Shown: piece after piece, positions 33,734 through 42,883 of the stretch
How positions within the stretch are numbered: position 1 is the stretch's first letter
Layout of the letters: every line of letters begins with the position of its first letter
NCBI GenBank assembly: GCA_030424595.1
Contig: JAUHWG010000026.1
Location: 104,622 to 168,621 of the forward strand
Direction of reading: 5' to 3'
DNA length: 64,000 nt
Origin: Polyangia bacterium
Lineage (GTDB): Bacteria > Myxococcota_A > Polyangia > Nannocystales > Nannocystaceae
Position numbers and translations under genes: made by a program
The notes under the pieces: generated by a model
Seen by the model: the letters and a program-made list of their open reading frames with translations, nothing else
Told to the model about the DNA's origin: nothing
The model's database searches: none

Positions 33734-34654
33734 TCAGCCCGGGATGATCGGCACACAACAGCCGGTCGAGCAGAAGGTCCCGGCCGCGCAGTCATCGTTG
33801 CCCATCTCGTCGACCTTGCAGGCGTCGCCCTTGTCGCAGGTCGGCTCCTCACAGCCGTCCGGCAGCTCCATACCGAAGCAGACCTCGCAGTTCTCGGGGA
33901 CGCAGCCGTTGATGCAGTCCTCGTTCTTGGTGCAGAGGGCGCAGTTGTCGATGTTGTCGACCGAGCAGTCCTCATCGCCGAGATAGATGTCGTAGTCCTT
34001 GCCGCCGACCGTGATCGAGCAGCAGCCGAAGCAGTCGCAGCCGTTGGGGACCGGACAGAACGCGTTGCACTGGTCGTCCTGCATCTCGGGGCAGTTCTTG
34101 TAGTCGGGATCGTAGGGGCAATCGTCCCCGCCGGGGCTCTCGGGATCACACTTGAGGCTCCAGTTGCACTTGTCGTCGCCCGCGCCGGAGTTGCCGTCGA
34201 AGTAGCAGTCCTGGTTGCACGGGTCCATGTTGTCCCCCGGCAGGCCGCTGGCGAAGACCGACTCGTCGTCGTCGCAGGGCGAGAGGCACTCGACGTCCGC
34301 GTTATCGGTCTTGCCGTCGCGGTCGTTGTCGATGCAGTCGCCGCACTGGTAGATCTTGCCCTCGCACTCGACGGGCACGCACTCGCCGACCTCGCCGGTG
34401 GTGGTCGTCGTCTCCACCCCGGTCGTCGTCGTCGTCTCAACCCCGGTGGTGGTGGTGGTCGTCGTCGTCGTCGTCGTCGGATCTGTATCCGTCGCCGTCG
34501 CCGTCGCCGTGGTCGTCGCCGTCGAGTTCGTGGCAGTCGCGGTCGTCACCGAAGTCGTGCTTGTGCTCGAAGTGCTCTCCGTGCCGGACGTCCCGGTCGA
34601 GCCGCTGCAGGCGAGGAGTGTCGAGGTCAACAGGAAGCCCGAGATGAAACGCAT
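33734..34654 (-). CDS. Cys-rich lipoprotein with Thr-rich linker
   Basis: 306 aa from MRFISGFLLTSTLLAC; lipidated Cys16. A long Thr/Ser/Ala linker (TTTTTTTTTTTGVETTTTTG) spans residues ~17-95. The mature domain is very Cys- and Asp-rich (about 30 Cys) with segments like YQCGDCIDNDRDGKTDNADVEC, where DNDRDGKTD resembles a thrombospondin type-3 calcium-binding loop. Probably a disulfide-rich, calcium-binding surface protein. No catalytic motif. Confidence 0.85.
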   Translation of the reverse strand: MRFISGFLLTSTLLACSGSTGTSGTESTSSTSTTSVTTATATNSTATTTATATATDTDPTTTTTTTTTTTGVETTTTTGVETTTTTGEVGECVPVECEGKIYQCGDCIDNDRDGKTDNADVECLSPCDDDESVFASGLPGDNMDPCNQDCYFDGNSGAGDDKCNWSLKCDPESPGGDDCPYDPDYKNCPEMQDDQCNAFCPVPNGCDCFGCCSITVGGKDYDIYLGDEDCSVDNIDNCALCTKNEDCINGCVPENCEVCFGMELPDGCEEPTCDKGDACKVDEMGNDDCAAGTFCSTGCCVPIIPG

Positions 34655-34758
34655 TCCCGGATTACACCCCGAGTTGTCTCCGCTCGGCCACGGAAACATT
34701 CGCGCCTCGGGCCGGCGCCGACCTCCGTCGCAGACCGACTGAGAGGTCGGAGGCGGGT

Positions 34759-34817
34759 CCGAAAAAAAATCGAACGCTCTTTGGAATTTGCCTGGATGTC
34801 GTAGTCAAAGGTCGCAT
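34759..34817 (+). promoter_or_regulatory. AT-rich promoter region of the carboxypeptidase-regulatory-like lipoprotein gene
   Basis: Divergent gap with a run of eight A followed by TTTGGA (34778-34783) and TAGTCA (34800-34805) 16 bp apart, an imperfect -35/-10 pair. Marked mainly because AT-rich stretches are rare in this sequence. Confidence 0.35.
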
Positions 34818-36335
34818 ATGCAGCGCTACAGACTACGAGCCGTCCTCGCCCTCGCCGGAGGCCTGGGCATCGCCCTCTCCTGCACGACCCGCGAAGTGAG
34901 CGTCGCCGCCGAGAAGGGCGGCGCCTGCGACTACGGGGCGACGCCCGAGGGCGACGCCCGCGTCTGCGCCGACGGCTACAGCTGCGAGCCCATCCAGGGC
35001 GGGACCGGCGAGTACGTCTGTGCGGTCCCGGTGATCATCCGCGGTCATGTCTTCGACGCCCTCTCCGGCGCTCCGCTTGAGGGCGCCCTCATCACCGCGC
35101 TCGACAACACCAGCGCCCCGGTGAGCGACGTCGCCGTCAGCGATGCGGCCGGCGCCTACGAGCTCGAGGTCGTCGCCCTCCGCGACAGCGACGGTGAGAT
35201 CTCCGACGACGCTATCTACACTCTCCAGGCCTTCGCCGCCGACTACGCCCCCTTCCCCTTCGGCGTCCGCCCTGCCCTTCCGGTCAGCACCGCCGACGGG
35301 GTCGTCGAGACCGTCCCCGGCGAAGACGCCGACGGGGACGGCGAGCCCGACGACGTCGAGCGCCTGGTGCTCGAGACGCCGACGACCGAGGTCGCCCTGA
35401 TCCCGCTCGCCGACGCCGGCGGCGGGACCATCCACGGCAGCATCCTCGAGGCGGACGGCGCCCAGCTCCCTGCGGGGACCCTCGTCATCGCCGAGGGGGC
35501 CGGCACTCCTGCCCCCTACGGCCTCGCCGACAGATCCGGCGAGTTCACGATCTTCAACGTCCCCCCTGGGACCGTCTCCGTCGCCGGGTACCGCACGGGG
35601 ATCGAGCTCGCGCCGGTCAGCGTCGACGTCGCAGCGGGGACCACCCACGAGGTCGAGCTCACGATCGCCGCGAGCGGCGACGCCCTCGCCAGCGTCAGCG
35701 GCAGCGCGAGCATCGTCAACGCACCCGGAGGTAGCGCCACGAGCGTCGTCCTGGTCCCGAGCTCCGTCTACAACGAACCTCTGGAGCGGGGGCCCGTGCC
35801 CTACGGACTCAGGGCTCCCGGCCCGGGGATCGCCCCCGACGTCAACGGCGCCTTCACGATCTCCCAGGTCCCCGCCGGCACCTACAAGGTCCTCGCCGCC
35901 TTCGAGAACGACGATCTCGTCCGTGATCCCGACATCACCATCGCCGGCACCCAGATCCAAGAGATCACCGTCGCCAGCGGCGAGGCCGCGACCGTCGAAG
36001 AGAACTTCAAGGTGACCGAGGCCCTCGCCGTCGTCCGCCCCGGCAGCGAAGAGCCCGAGGGGGTGAGCGGCGCCCCGACCTTCGAGTTCGCCGACGACTC
36101 GAGCGAAGACCGCTACATCGTCGTGGTCTACGACGCCCTCGGCGATCTCGTCTGGGAGAAGACGGACATCCCAGGGGTCAGCGGCAGCCCGACGGTCGAG
36201 GTCCCGTACGAGGGCCCCGCGCTGATCTCCGGCATGTGGTACCAGTTCTGGGCGACCTCCGTGCGTGACAAGAAGGACGAGGAGACCCGGATCTCGCGGA
36301 CCGAAGATCTGCGCGGCGTCTTCTTCGCCGAATAG
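34818..36335 (+). CDS. Lipoprotein with carboxypeptidase-regulatory-like (Ig-fold) domains
   Basis: 505 aa from MQRYRLRAVLALAGG; lipobox IALSC with Cys22. After a short Cys-bearing region (ACDYGATP...VCADGYSCEP) come several CarboxypepD_reg-like modules: VIIRGHVFDALSGAPLEGAL...SDAAGAYELEV, GGTIHGSILEADGA...DRSGEFTIFNVPPGTVSVAGY, and VNGAFTISQVPAGTYKVLAAF. These are transthyretin-like beta-sandwiches that act in adhesion or as spacers. The C-terminal ~110 residues look like a separate beta domain. An AT-rich promoter-like stretch lies just upstream. Confidence 0.87.
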   Translation: MQRYRLRAVLALAGGLGIALSCTTREVSVAAEKGGACDYGATPEGDARVCADGYSCEPIQGGTGEYVCAVPVIIRGHVFDALSGAPLEGALITALDNTSAPVSDVAVSDAAGAYELEVVALRDSDGEISDDAIYTLQAFAADYAPFPFGVRPALPVSTADGVVETVPGEDADGDGEPDDVERLVLETPTTEVALIPLADAGGGTIHGSILEADGAQLPAGTLVIAEGAGTPAPYGLADRSGEFTIFNVPPGTVSVAGYRTGIELAPVSVDVAAGTTHEVELTIAASGDALASVSGSASIVNAPGGSATSVVLVPSSVYNEPLERGPVPYGLRAPGPGIAPDVNGAFTISQVPAGTYKVLAAFENDDLVRDPDITIAGTQIQEITVASGEAATVEENFKVTEALAVVRPGSEEPEGVSGAPTFEFADDSSEDRYIVVVYDALGDLVWEKTDIPGVSGSPTVEVPYEGPALISGMWYQFWATSVRDKKDEETRISRTEDLRGVFFAE

Positions 36336-36432
36336 CCCGCGCCGACTCTCAGGGGTCGGCGGAGGTGGGACGGGCAGCAGATAAGCCTAGCCCGCGGCGA
36401 GCACGTGGCAGCGCCTATCTCAGGGCTAGGGC

Positions 36433-36816
<384 letters not shown>

Positions 36817-37085
36817 GTCCGCATCATACGGGAGCCGTGCTGGCCATCGGCGAGAGAATCCTGAGGTCTACGAGCGCCAGGCAGGCGCCTCCCCCCCCAA
36901 ACCTGTCCCCGAGCGGATTCGCGCCGCTCGTGATCGCGAGCCGCTGCGCCCCCATCGGACGACGCTCGGGTCCCCTATGAACGGAGCGGGTGCGTCGGCG
37001 GGACGAGATCGAGCTGCGCCCGGCCCCGCGATGCGCGAACCCGCGGCGATGACCACCGGAGACGACGACGGCCAGCCCCGCCAAG
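36817..37085. other. Intergenic, no gene recognised
   Basis: About 270 bp downstream of the ChaN-like gene and upstream of the zinc-ribbon gene, both leftward. No repeat or hairpin stands out. Confidence 0.45.
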
Positions 37086-37994
37086 TCACGTCGCCGGCGG
37101 AGCGCGGACCGCGAGGATCAGATCGGCCTCACCGCGAAAGTCCTCAGCGAAGGCCATCGGCTCCCCCCGGGCGATCTTCATCGACAGGACCTTGGTCCGG
37201 TCCTCCGGGCGCCGGGCGACGAACTCCTTCATCGTCCCGAGGTGGGCGGCGACGTGGAACTCGCCGACGATCAGGAGCACCCGGTGGTCGCTGTGGCTAG
37301 CGCGGAACTCCGCGATCGACTCCGCCATCGCGTCGTTCCACAGGGCCATGCTCCGGTAGAAGCTCGGCCCTCGCTTGGGGCCCATGAGCTCCATAAAGCG
37401 GCGCTTGAACTCGTCGTCCGGCGGGACCGACGAGCGCGGGAGGAGGGCCCGCTCCTCCTCCGTGAGGCTCGCGAGATAGTCGGAGTAGTCGAGCTTCGAC
37501 TTGCGGTAGGCCGTGACCAGCGGCCGCGGGGCGTTGGCCGCGATCACCGGGATCCCTGCCTCCTTGCACAGCTCGATCAAGGGGCGGTGCGAGGCGTCGT
37601 AGCGCTCATCTCGACCGCTGCGCTGACGAAACTCAGCCTCGTCGATCCGCCCCGCGAGGTAGTCGTCAAGCGCCCCCTGGGTGTCGGCCTCGAAGAACTC
37701 CATCGCCAGCGCGACCGGGCGCGCTTGTCCGGCCATCGCCTGGAGCAGCTCGAGCTCCACCCGCGACCCGACCGGGTGATCGTGGAGCTCGCCGAAGCCG
37801 ACGAGGTCGACGTCGGCGACGCTAGCGACGAACTCTTCGAGGGTCGCGGCTCGGCCTTCGCCGTCGTAAAACGCGTGCTCGTCGGCGTCGACCGCAGCCG
37901 GAGCCCCCTCGGCGCTGGGCGTCGCCGTCGATCCGCCGGCCTTGCACCCGGAGACCGCGAGGAGGAGCGAGATGAGGAGCCCCGACGTGCGCAT
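37086..37994 (-). CDS. ChaN-like lipoprotein (DUF399 family)
   Basis: 302 aa from MRTSGLLISLLLAVSGC; lipidated Cys17. The domain matches ChaN: VDLVGFGELHDHPVGSRVELELLQ (GE.HD..), ALAMEFFEADTQGALDDYL, GIPVIAANAPRPLV (N.P), YRSMALWNDAMAESI and VLLIVGEFHVAAHLG (GxxH). ChaN in Campylobacter binds haem as a dimer and has been linked to iron uptake; wider relatives may be metal-dependent hydrolases (EreA/ChaN fold). Here it is not next to iron-uptake genes. Confidence 0.88.
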   Translation of the reverse strand: MRTSGLLISLLLAVSGCKAGGSTATPSAEGAPAAVDADEHAFYDGEGRAATLEEFVASVADVDLVGFGELHDHPVGSRVELELLQAMAGQARPVALAMEFFEADTQGALDDYLAGRIDEAEFRQRSGRDERYDASHRPLIELCKEAGIPVIAANAPRPLVTAYRKSKLDYSDYLASLTEEERALLPRSSVPPDDEFKRRFMELMGPKRGPSFYRSMALWNDAMAESIAEFRASHSDHRVLLIVGEFHVAAHLGTMKEFVARRPEDRTKVLSMKIARGEPMAFAEDFRGEADLILAVRAPPAT

Positions 37995-38294
37995 CGCCGA
38001 GGACTCTCGCACGGAAGGCGCGCCCCCGAAACCGAGGATCCACAGGGCCCGAGCGGAGAGCCGCCGCTCGACGGGCAGCGAGGCGACGTCCGCTGGGATG
38101 AAGCTGTCCCCAGCTCTGCCGCTTCTGCCGCTTCTGCCGCTCTTCCTCGCTCCGAGGCGACTCCCAGCTCCGCAGCTGCCCTGCGCCGCCCTGGCCGCTC
38201 AGCCCCGCCGCGCTCCTCTGGCCGCGCTCCTCTGGCCGCGCTCCCCTGGCCCCGCTCCTCCCCCCTGCCCTGCCCTGCCCTCTCACACTCTGGC

Positions 38295-38837
38295 TCAGGC
38301 GGGCGGAAAACCCTGCGCCCAGGCTGTTACCGTGCCGTGCTCGGCGACCGCGGCCTTGACCACGTCGAAGGCGTTGAAGAGCGGCTTGACCCCCAGCTCT
38401 CGGATCGCGGCGACGTAGCGCGGGTGATCCTCGTAGTCGTCAGCCGCCGCCTCGATCTCCGCGGCGGTCCGCTTGTTCCAGCCCCGGCCCTTCGAGCGGG
38501 GCCTCAGCGCCTCCTTGAGGGCGTCGTAGATCGCCCCGGTGTCCATGGTCAGGAGCGCGAGGAGCTCGGAGTGCGACCGGGCGATCGGCGCCATCGGCTC
38601 CCCCTCCGAGTCCAGCCAGACCGCCGGCGCCTCGACCCACGGCGTCGCCGGGTCGACGCGCCACAGGGCGATCATCGAGCCGGAGCCGTGCATCCCGACC
38701 CCGCGAAGGTGGCCCGCAGGGATCCTCCGCCCGAGGAGGGCGTCGACGTCGAGCGCCTCCTCATCGATCGCCTCGTAGTCGTTGAACGAGCCATCAAAGC
38801 TGAGGAGAAGCCCGAGATAGTCCTTTGTGTCGTCCAT
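38295..38837 (-). CDS. SMI1/KNR4 (SUKH)-like protein
   Basis: 180 aa, no signal peptide. The central stretch GVGMHGSGSMIALWRVDPA...PAVWLDSEGEPMAPIARSHSELLALL has the pattern seen in SUKH proteins (G..GSG..IALW......P.V.LDSEG), a fold used in bacterial contact-toxin immunity and in yeast Smi1. The C-terminal half (AEIEAAADDYEDHPRYVAAIREL) is helical and charged. No toxin gene lies next to it, so an immunity role is speculative. It starts just right of a 12-bp repeat array. Confidence 0.55.
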   Translation of the reverse strand: MDDTKDYLGLLLSFDGSFNDYEAIDEEALDVDALLGRRIPAGHLRGVGMHGSGSMIALWRVDPATPWVEAPAVWLDSEGEPMAPIARSHSELLALLTMDTGAIYDALKEALRPRSKGRGWNKRTAAEIEAAADDYEDHPRYVAAIRELGVKPLFNAFDVVKAAVAEHGTVTAWAQGFPPA

Positions 38838-38906
38838 GACGTCCTCTCTTCCCCGTCGCCGGGCGAGCTCGCGCGGCTCGAACGTACCACCCTCACCTCC
38901 TCGTGG

Positions 38907-38964
38907 CCGGGCCAGGCGCCGGGCCAGGCGCCGGGCCAGGCGCAGGGCCAGGCGCAGGGCCGCG
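38907..38964. repeat. 12-bp tandem repeat upstream of the SUKH-like gene
   Basis: Four units CC/CAGGGCCAGGCG and a partial fifth, ~70 bp upstream of the start codon at 38837. Confidence 0.88.
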
Positions 38965-39011
38965 AGATGACGACGGAGCTCAACGCCGAACTCTCCCCAC
39001 CCAAACTAGCG

Positions 39012-39119
39012 GACTTAGCCGACCTAGCCGACCTAGCCGACCTAGCCGACCTAGCCGACCTAGCCGACCTAGCCGACCTAGCCGACCTAGCCGACCTAGC
39101 CGAGCCAGCCGAGCTAGCG
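39012..39119 (-). repeat. 9-bp tandem array of in-frame stop codons
   Basis: Ten GAC(C/T)TAGCC units followed by GAGCCAGCC and GAGCTAGCG. The stop codon of the leftward gene (39114-39116) lies in the last unit, and on the minus strand the units read TAG GTC GGC in the same frame, giving a TAG every nine bases. Confidence 0.93.
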
Positions 39120-39644
39120 ATAGATCCGCGAGCGAACCTGGAGCGCCGCCTCGATCCGCATGAGCTCCCGGCCGAGCGCCATCATCCGCAGATCCAACGT
39201 CGGCTTGCCCTCGACGCGGAAGCGGCCGCGCTCGAAGGCCCCGTTCTCGGCGCTGAGCGCCGCCCGCACCGTGTCCGCCGAACCGCCGACCTCCTCGAAG
39301 CGCTGGCGGTCGCGCTCCGGCAGCCGGTCGACCATCGCAAGCCACTCGTTGACCTGCCGGCTCGCCTCCATCAGCGCGTGGTCGATCGACTCGATGTCCT
39401 CGTGGGTGCGGGTGATGTCGGTGTGGAGGAGCTCGCGGATCGAGCGGATCGGGCTCTCAAGCGAGATCCTCAGGGTCCGCGTGTCCTGGGCCAAGCGTCG
39501 CAGCGACGAGGGGAGGTGATCCAGCTCCAGCGGCTGCTCGTCGCCGTCCTCGAGATAGCGCCGCGCCGACGCCTGCGAGCGGACGAGCCGGTAGGCGCCG
39601 TAGCTGACGGCCGCGAGGACCATCGCGAGCTCAACGACCGCCAT
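39114..39644 (-). CDS. Membrane-anchored coiled-coil protein next to formate dehydrogenase
   Basis: 176 aa. An N-terminal helix (MAVVELAMVLAAVSYGAYRLV) is followed by a ~140-residue soluble helical domain rich in Arg/Glu/Leu with coiled-coil character (LPSSLRRLAQDTRTLRISLES; LMEASRQVNEWLAMVDRL; RQRFEEVGGSADTVRAAL). It begins 3 bp after the stop of the formate dehydrogenase gene and is surely co-transcribed with it. No family recognised; may anchor or assist the dehydrogenase. Confidence 0.75.
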   Translation of the reverse strand: MAVVELAMVLAAVSYGAYRLVRSQASARRYLEDGDEQPLELDHLPSSLRRLAQDTRTLRISLESPIRSIRELLHTDITRTHEDIESIDHALMEASRQVNEWLAMVDRLPERDRQRFEEVGGSADTVRAALSAENGAFERGRFRVEGKPTLDLRMMALGRELMRIEAALQVRSRIYR

Positions 39645-39647
39645 CGC

Positions 39648-42572
39648 TCACTCGGCGGCCGGCGCCCCCGCCTCCAGGCTCTCCCCGCGCTCCACCCTGA
39701 CCGCGCAGTACTTGAACTCGGGGATCTTGCCGTCGGGGTCGAGCGCGTCGTTGGTCAGGGTGTTGACCGCCGCCTCGCGCCAGCAGAAGGGGATAAAGAT
39801 CGCACCCACCCCGGGCGCCCGGCTAGAGCGCACCTTCAGGCTGATCGTCCCCCGCCGCGACGTGACGTCGACCCACTCGCCGTCGCTGATCCCGAGCTTC
39901 GCCAGGGTGTCGGGGTGCATCGTCGCGTAGGGCTCCGGCTCGATCGCCCCGAGCGCGGCCGAGCGCCGGGTCATCGTCCCGGTGTGCCAGTGCTCGAGCA
40001 GGCGCCCGGTCGTCAGGACGATCGGATACTCCTCGTCGGGGAGCTCCGCCGGCGGCGCGAACTCAGCCCCGACGAGCTTGCCCCGGCCGCTCGGGAAGCT
40101 CTCGCTGAAGAGCACCACGGTCCCGTCGCTGCCCGCGGGGTCCGGGCAGGGCCAGAGCTTGCCTTCGGCGCCGAGGTGCGCGTAGCTCAGCCCCTTGTAG
40201 TTGCGGGTGAGGCCGCAAAACTCGTCGAAGACCGCCTCGACCGAGCTGAACTCAAAGCCAGGTACGCCCATCCTCCGGCCGATCTCACAGGTGATCTCCC
40301 AGTCCTGCCGGGCCTCCCCGGGCAGGGCCATCACCGGCCTCCCGATCTGCACCCGGCGATCGGTGTTGGTGAAGGTCCCGAGCTTCTCGAAGAAGGACGA
40401 CGCCGGGAGGATGACGTCGGCGAACTCCGCGGTCTCGGTCAGGAAGATGTCCTGGACGACGAGGAAGTCGAGCGCCGCCAGCCCCCTGCGGACCTTGTTC
40501 GAGTTCGGGTCGGAGATGAAGGGGTTCTCCCCCATGATGTACATCCCGCGGATCTCGGACTTGAGCGCGGCGGCGATGATCTCGACGACGGTCAGCCCCG
40601 GCTTCGGGTCGAGCGAGACGCCCCAGGCCTCCTCAAAGCGGGCCCGGATCGCGTCGTCGGCGACCGACTGGTAGTCGGGGAAGACCATCGGGATGAGCCC
40701 GGCGTCGCTCGCCCCCTGGACGTTGTTCTGCCCCCGCAGCGGGTGGAGGCCGGTGCCCGGGCGACCGACGTTGCCGGTGAGGAGGACGAGATCGATGAGG
40801 CAGCGCGCGTTGTCGGTGCCGTGGGTGTGCTGGGCGATCCCCATCCCCCAGAAGACCAGCGCCGCCTCGGCTGAGCCGAAGGTCACCGCGACGTCGACGA
40901 TCTCCTCCTCGGTGACGCCGGCGATCTTCGCCGCGAGCGCGGGCGGGTAGCGATCGATCACCTCCTTGAGCCCGGCGAAGCCCTCGGTCCGTCCGTCGAT
41001 GAAGGACTGATCGACGAGCCCGCGACGGAGCACCTCGTGCATCACCCCGTTGTAGAAGGCGACGTCGCTGCCGGGGCGGATCCGGACGTAGCGGTAGGCG
41101 TGGTCGGCGATCTCCGGCCTGTGCGGGTCGACGACGATGAGCTTGGTCCCGCGCTTCGCCGCCGCCTTCATGAAGGTCGCCGCGACCGGATGGTTGGCGG
41201 TGGTGTTGGTCCCGGTGAGGAGGGCGACGTCGCTGTTCTCGATGTCGCGGAAGGTCGTCGACACCGCGCCGGAGCCGATCATCTCCATCAGCGCCGCGAC
41301 CGACGAGGCGTGGCAGAGGCGGGTGCAGTGGTCGATGTTGTTGGTCTGGAAGCCAGCGCGGATGAGCTTCTGGAAGAGGTACGCCTCCTCGTTGGAGCAC
41401 TTGGCGGAGCCGAAGCCGGCGAGCGCGTCGCCGCCGTGCTCGCCCCGGATCTTGAGCAGGCGCTGAGCGACCAGCTCCAGCGCCTCGTCCCAGGTCGCCT
41501 CGCGGAAGTGGGGCAGGACCTCGCGGTAGTCGACGAGACCGCCGGCACGACGACCGCCCTTGCGGCCCTTTTTTCCTTTCTTTCCCTTCTCTCCCTTCCC
41601 TGCCCCGACGCCGCCCCGATCCTCCTCGCGCTCGAGCGCGCTCGACAGCGATCCCTTGGGATAGGAGCCCTCGCGGCGGATGAGCGGCACCGTCAGGCGA
41701 TGGCCGTGGCTGGCGTAGTCAAAGCCGTAGCGGCCCTTGACGCAGAGCCGACGGTCCGAGACCCGGCTGTCGCGGCCGTCGATCCAGGCGACCTTGTTGC
41801 GGCCGTCGTCGACGTGGGCGGTGACCGAGCAGCCGACGCCGCAATAGGGGCAGAGCGTGTCGACCTGGCGGAGCTTGTCGGGGGAGACCAGCGGCGCCGC
41901 CAGCTCCTTGTTGACCAGCGCGTCGGTGGGACAGGCGTCCATGCACTCGCCGCAGGAGACGCAGCTCGACTCCCCCATCGGCAGGTCGAGATCAAAGGCG
42001 ATCCTCGCCCCGTAGCCCTTGCCGGTCCGGGTGATCACGTCGTTCGACTGGACCTCGTCGCAGGCGCGGACGCAGCGATCACAGAGGATGCAGGCCTGAT
42101 GATCGACGCCGATCACCGGCGAAGAGACGTCGCCGGGTCGTCCGCCGCCGCGCGGCAGCCCGAGCGGTCCGTCGGAGCCCGGGCCCCCGCGGACGCCGTA
42201 GCGATCGGCGAGGCCGTGGAGGAGGTTCCCTGTCACCCGGCGCTGCCGCGGCTCCTCGGGCTGGTCCGCCATCAGCAGCGCGGTCAGCATCGTCCGGTGC
42301 TTGTCCAGCGCCGGCGAGGTCGCCGTGACCTCCATGCCGGGTTCGATCGGCCGGACGCAGCTCGCCGCCAAGACCCGGCCGCCGACGTCGACGACGCACA
42401 TCCGGCAGACCCCGACGGGCCTGTAGCGATCGTCGTGGCAGAGCACGGGGATCTCGATCCCGTTGGCCTTGGCGGCCTCGAGGATCGTCGAGCCCGCCGG
42501 CGCGCGGACCTGCTTGCCGTCGATCCTAAGCTCGACCAACGCGCTCCCCCCCAGATGGCTTTCATCGGACAT
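39648..42572 (-). CDS. Formate dehydrogenase large (molybdopterin) subunit
   Basis: 974 aa from MSDESHLGGSALVELR. Order: N-terminal [2Fe-2S] domain (VLCHDDRYRPVGVCRMCVVD...ASC), two [4Fe-4S] ferredoxin clusters (CILCDRCVRACDEV; CVSCGECMDACPTDAL), the catalytic-subunit [4Fe-4S] (CPYCGVGCSVTAHV...RRLCVKGRYGF), and the Mo-bis-MGD domains. The active-site Mo ligand is Cys, not selenocysteine (NNIDHCTRLCHASSVAAL), followed by the essential His. The ferredoxin extension as in FdsA/Moth FdhA suggests NAD or ferredoxin coupling, but no beta/gamma subunits or FdhD lie here. A Lys/Gly-rich insert (GKGEKGKKGKKGRKGG) sits near residue 325. Confidence 0.94.
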   Translation of the reverse strand: MSDESHLGGSALVELRIDGKQVRAPAGSTILEAAKANGIEIPVLCHDDRYRPVGVCRMCVVDVGGRVLAASCVRPIEPGMEVTATSPALDKHRTMLTALLMADQPEEPRQRRVTGNLLHGLADRYGVRGGPGSDGPLGLPRGGGRPGDVSSPVIGVDHQACILCDRCVRACDEVQSNDVITRTGKGYGARIAFDLDLPMGESSCVSCGECMDACPTDALVNKELAAPLVSPDKLRQVDTLCPYCGVGCSVTAHVDDGRNKVAWIDGRDSRVSDRRLCVKGRYGFDYASHGHRLTVPLIRREGSYPKGSLSSALEREEDRGGVGAGKGEKGKKGKKGRKGGRRAGGLVDYREVLPHFREATWDEALELVAQRLLKIRGEHGGDALAGFGSAKCSNEEAYLFQKLIRAGFQTNNIDHCTRLCHASSVAALMEMIGSGAVSTTFRDIENSDVALLTGTNTTANHPVAATFMKAAAKRGTKLIVVDPHRPEIADHAYRYVRIRPGSDVAFYNGVMHEVLRRGLVDQSFIDGRTEGFAGLKEVIDRYPPALAAKIAGVTEEEIVDVAVTFGSAEAALVFWGMGIAQHTHGTDNARCLIDLVLLTGNVGRPGTGLHPLRGQNNVQGASDAGLIPMVFPDYQSVADDAIRARFEEAWGVSLDPKPGLTVVEIIAAALKSEIRGMYIMGENPFISDPNSNKVRRGLAALDFLVVQDIFLTETAEFADVILPASSFFEKLGTFTNTDRRVQIGRPVMALPGEARQDWEITCEIGRRMGVPGFEFSSVEAVFDEFCGLTRNYKGLSYAHLGAEGKLWPCPDPAGSDGTVVLFSESFPSGRGKLVGAEFAPPAELPDEEYPIVLTTGRLLEHWHTGTMTRRSAALGAIEPEPYATMHPDTLAKLGISDGEWVDVTSRRGTISLKVRSSRAPGVGAIFIPFCWREAAVNTLTNDALDPDGKIPEFKYCAVRVERGESLEAGAPAAE

Positions 42573-42883
42573 CGCGGCGATGATAACGCCCCGATCACGA
42601 CATCGAAGGCCCGCATGACCTCCAGGGCGGTTCACCTTCGTGCGGAAGGTGGCACCCCCGTCCCAGGCCGCCGGAGCGTCGCCGAGAGCTGCGGCGAGCT
42701 CAGGAAGAGGGCCGCGCTTCGGCTCCGCTCGGCGTGTGCTGCGCAAACAACGCGCAGGGGCCGCGGGCCCCCTCTCCTGGCCTAGGAGCCGCCAGCCGAG
42801 GAGCTTCGCACCCATTTCGCTCGCCCCTGCAGCCTCTCCGTGCCACACAAGGCGCAGGCCGCATCTGCGGCCAGAAAACCGCT

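Noticed and set aside
39648..42572. Possible selenocysteine formate dehydrogenase
   Set aside because: The Mo-ligand position is a Cys codon in the motif DHCTRLCH, and there is no in-frame TGA or SECIS-like element.
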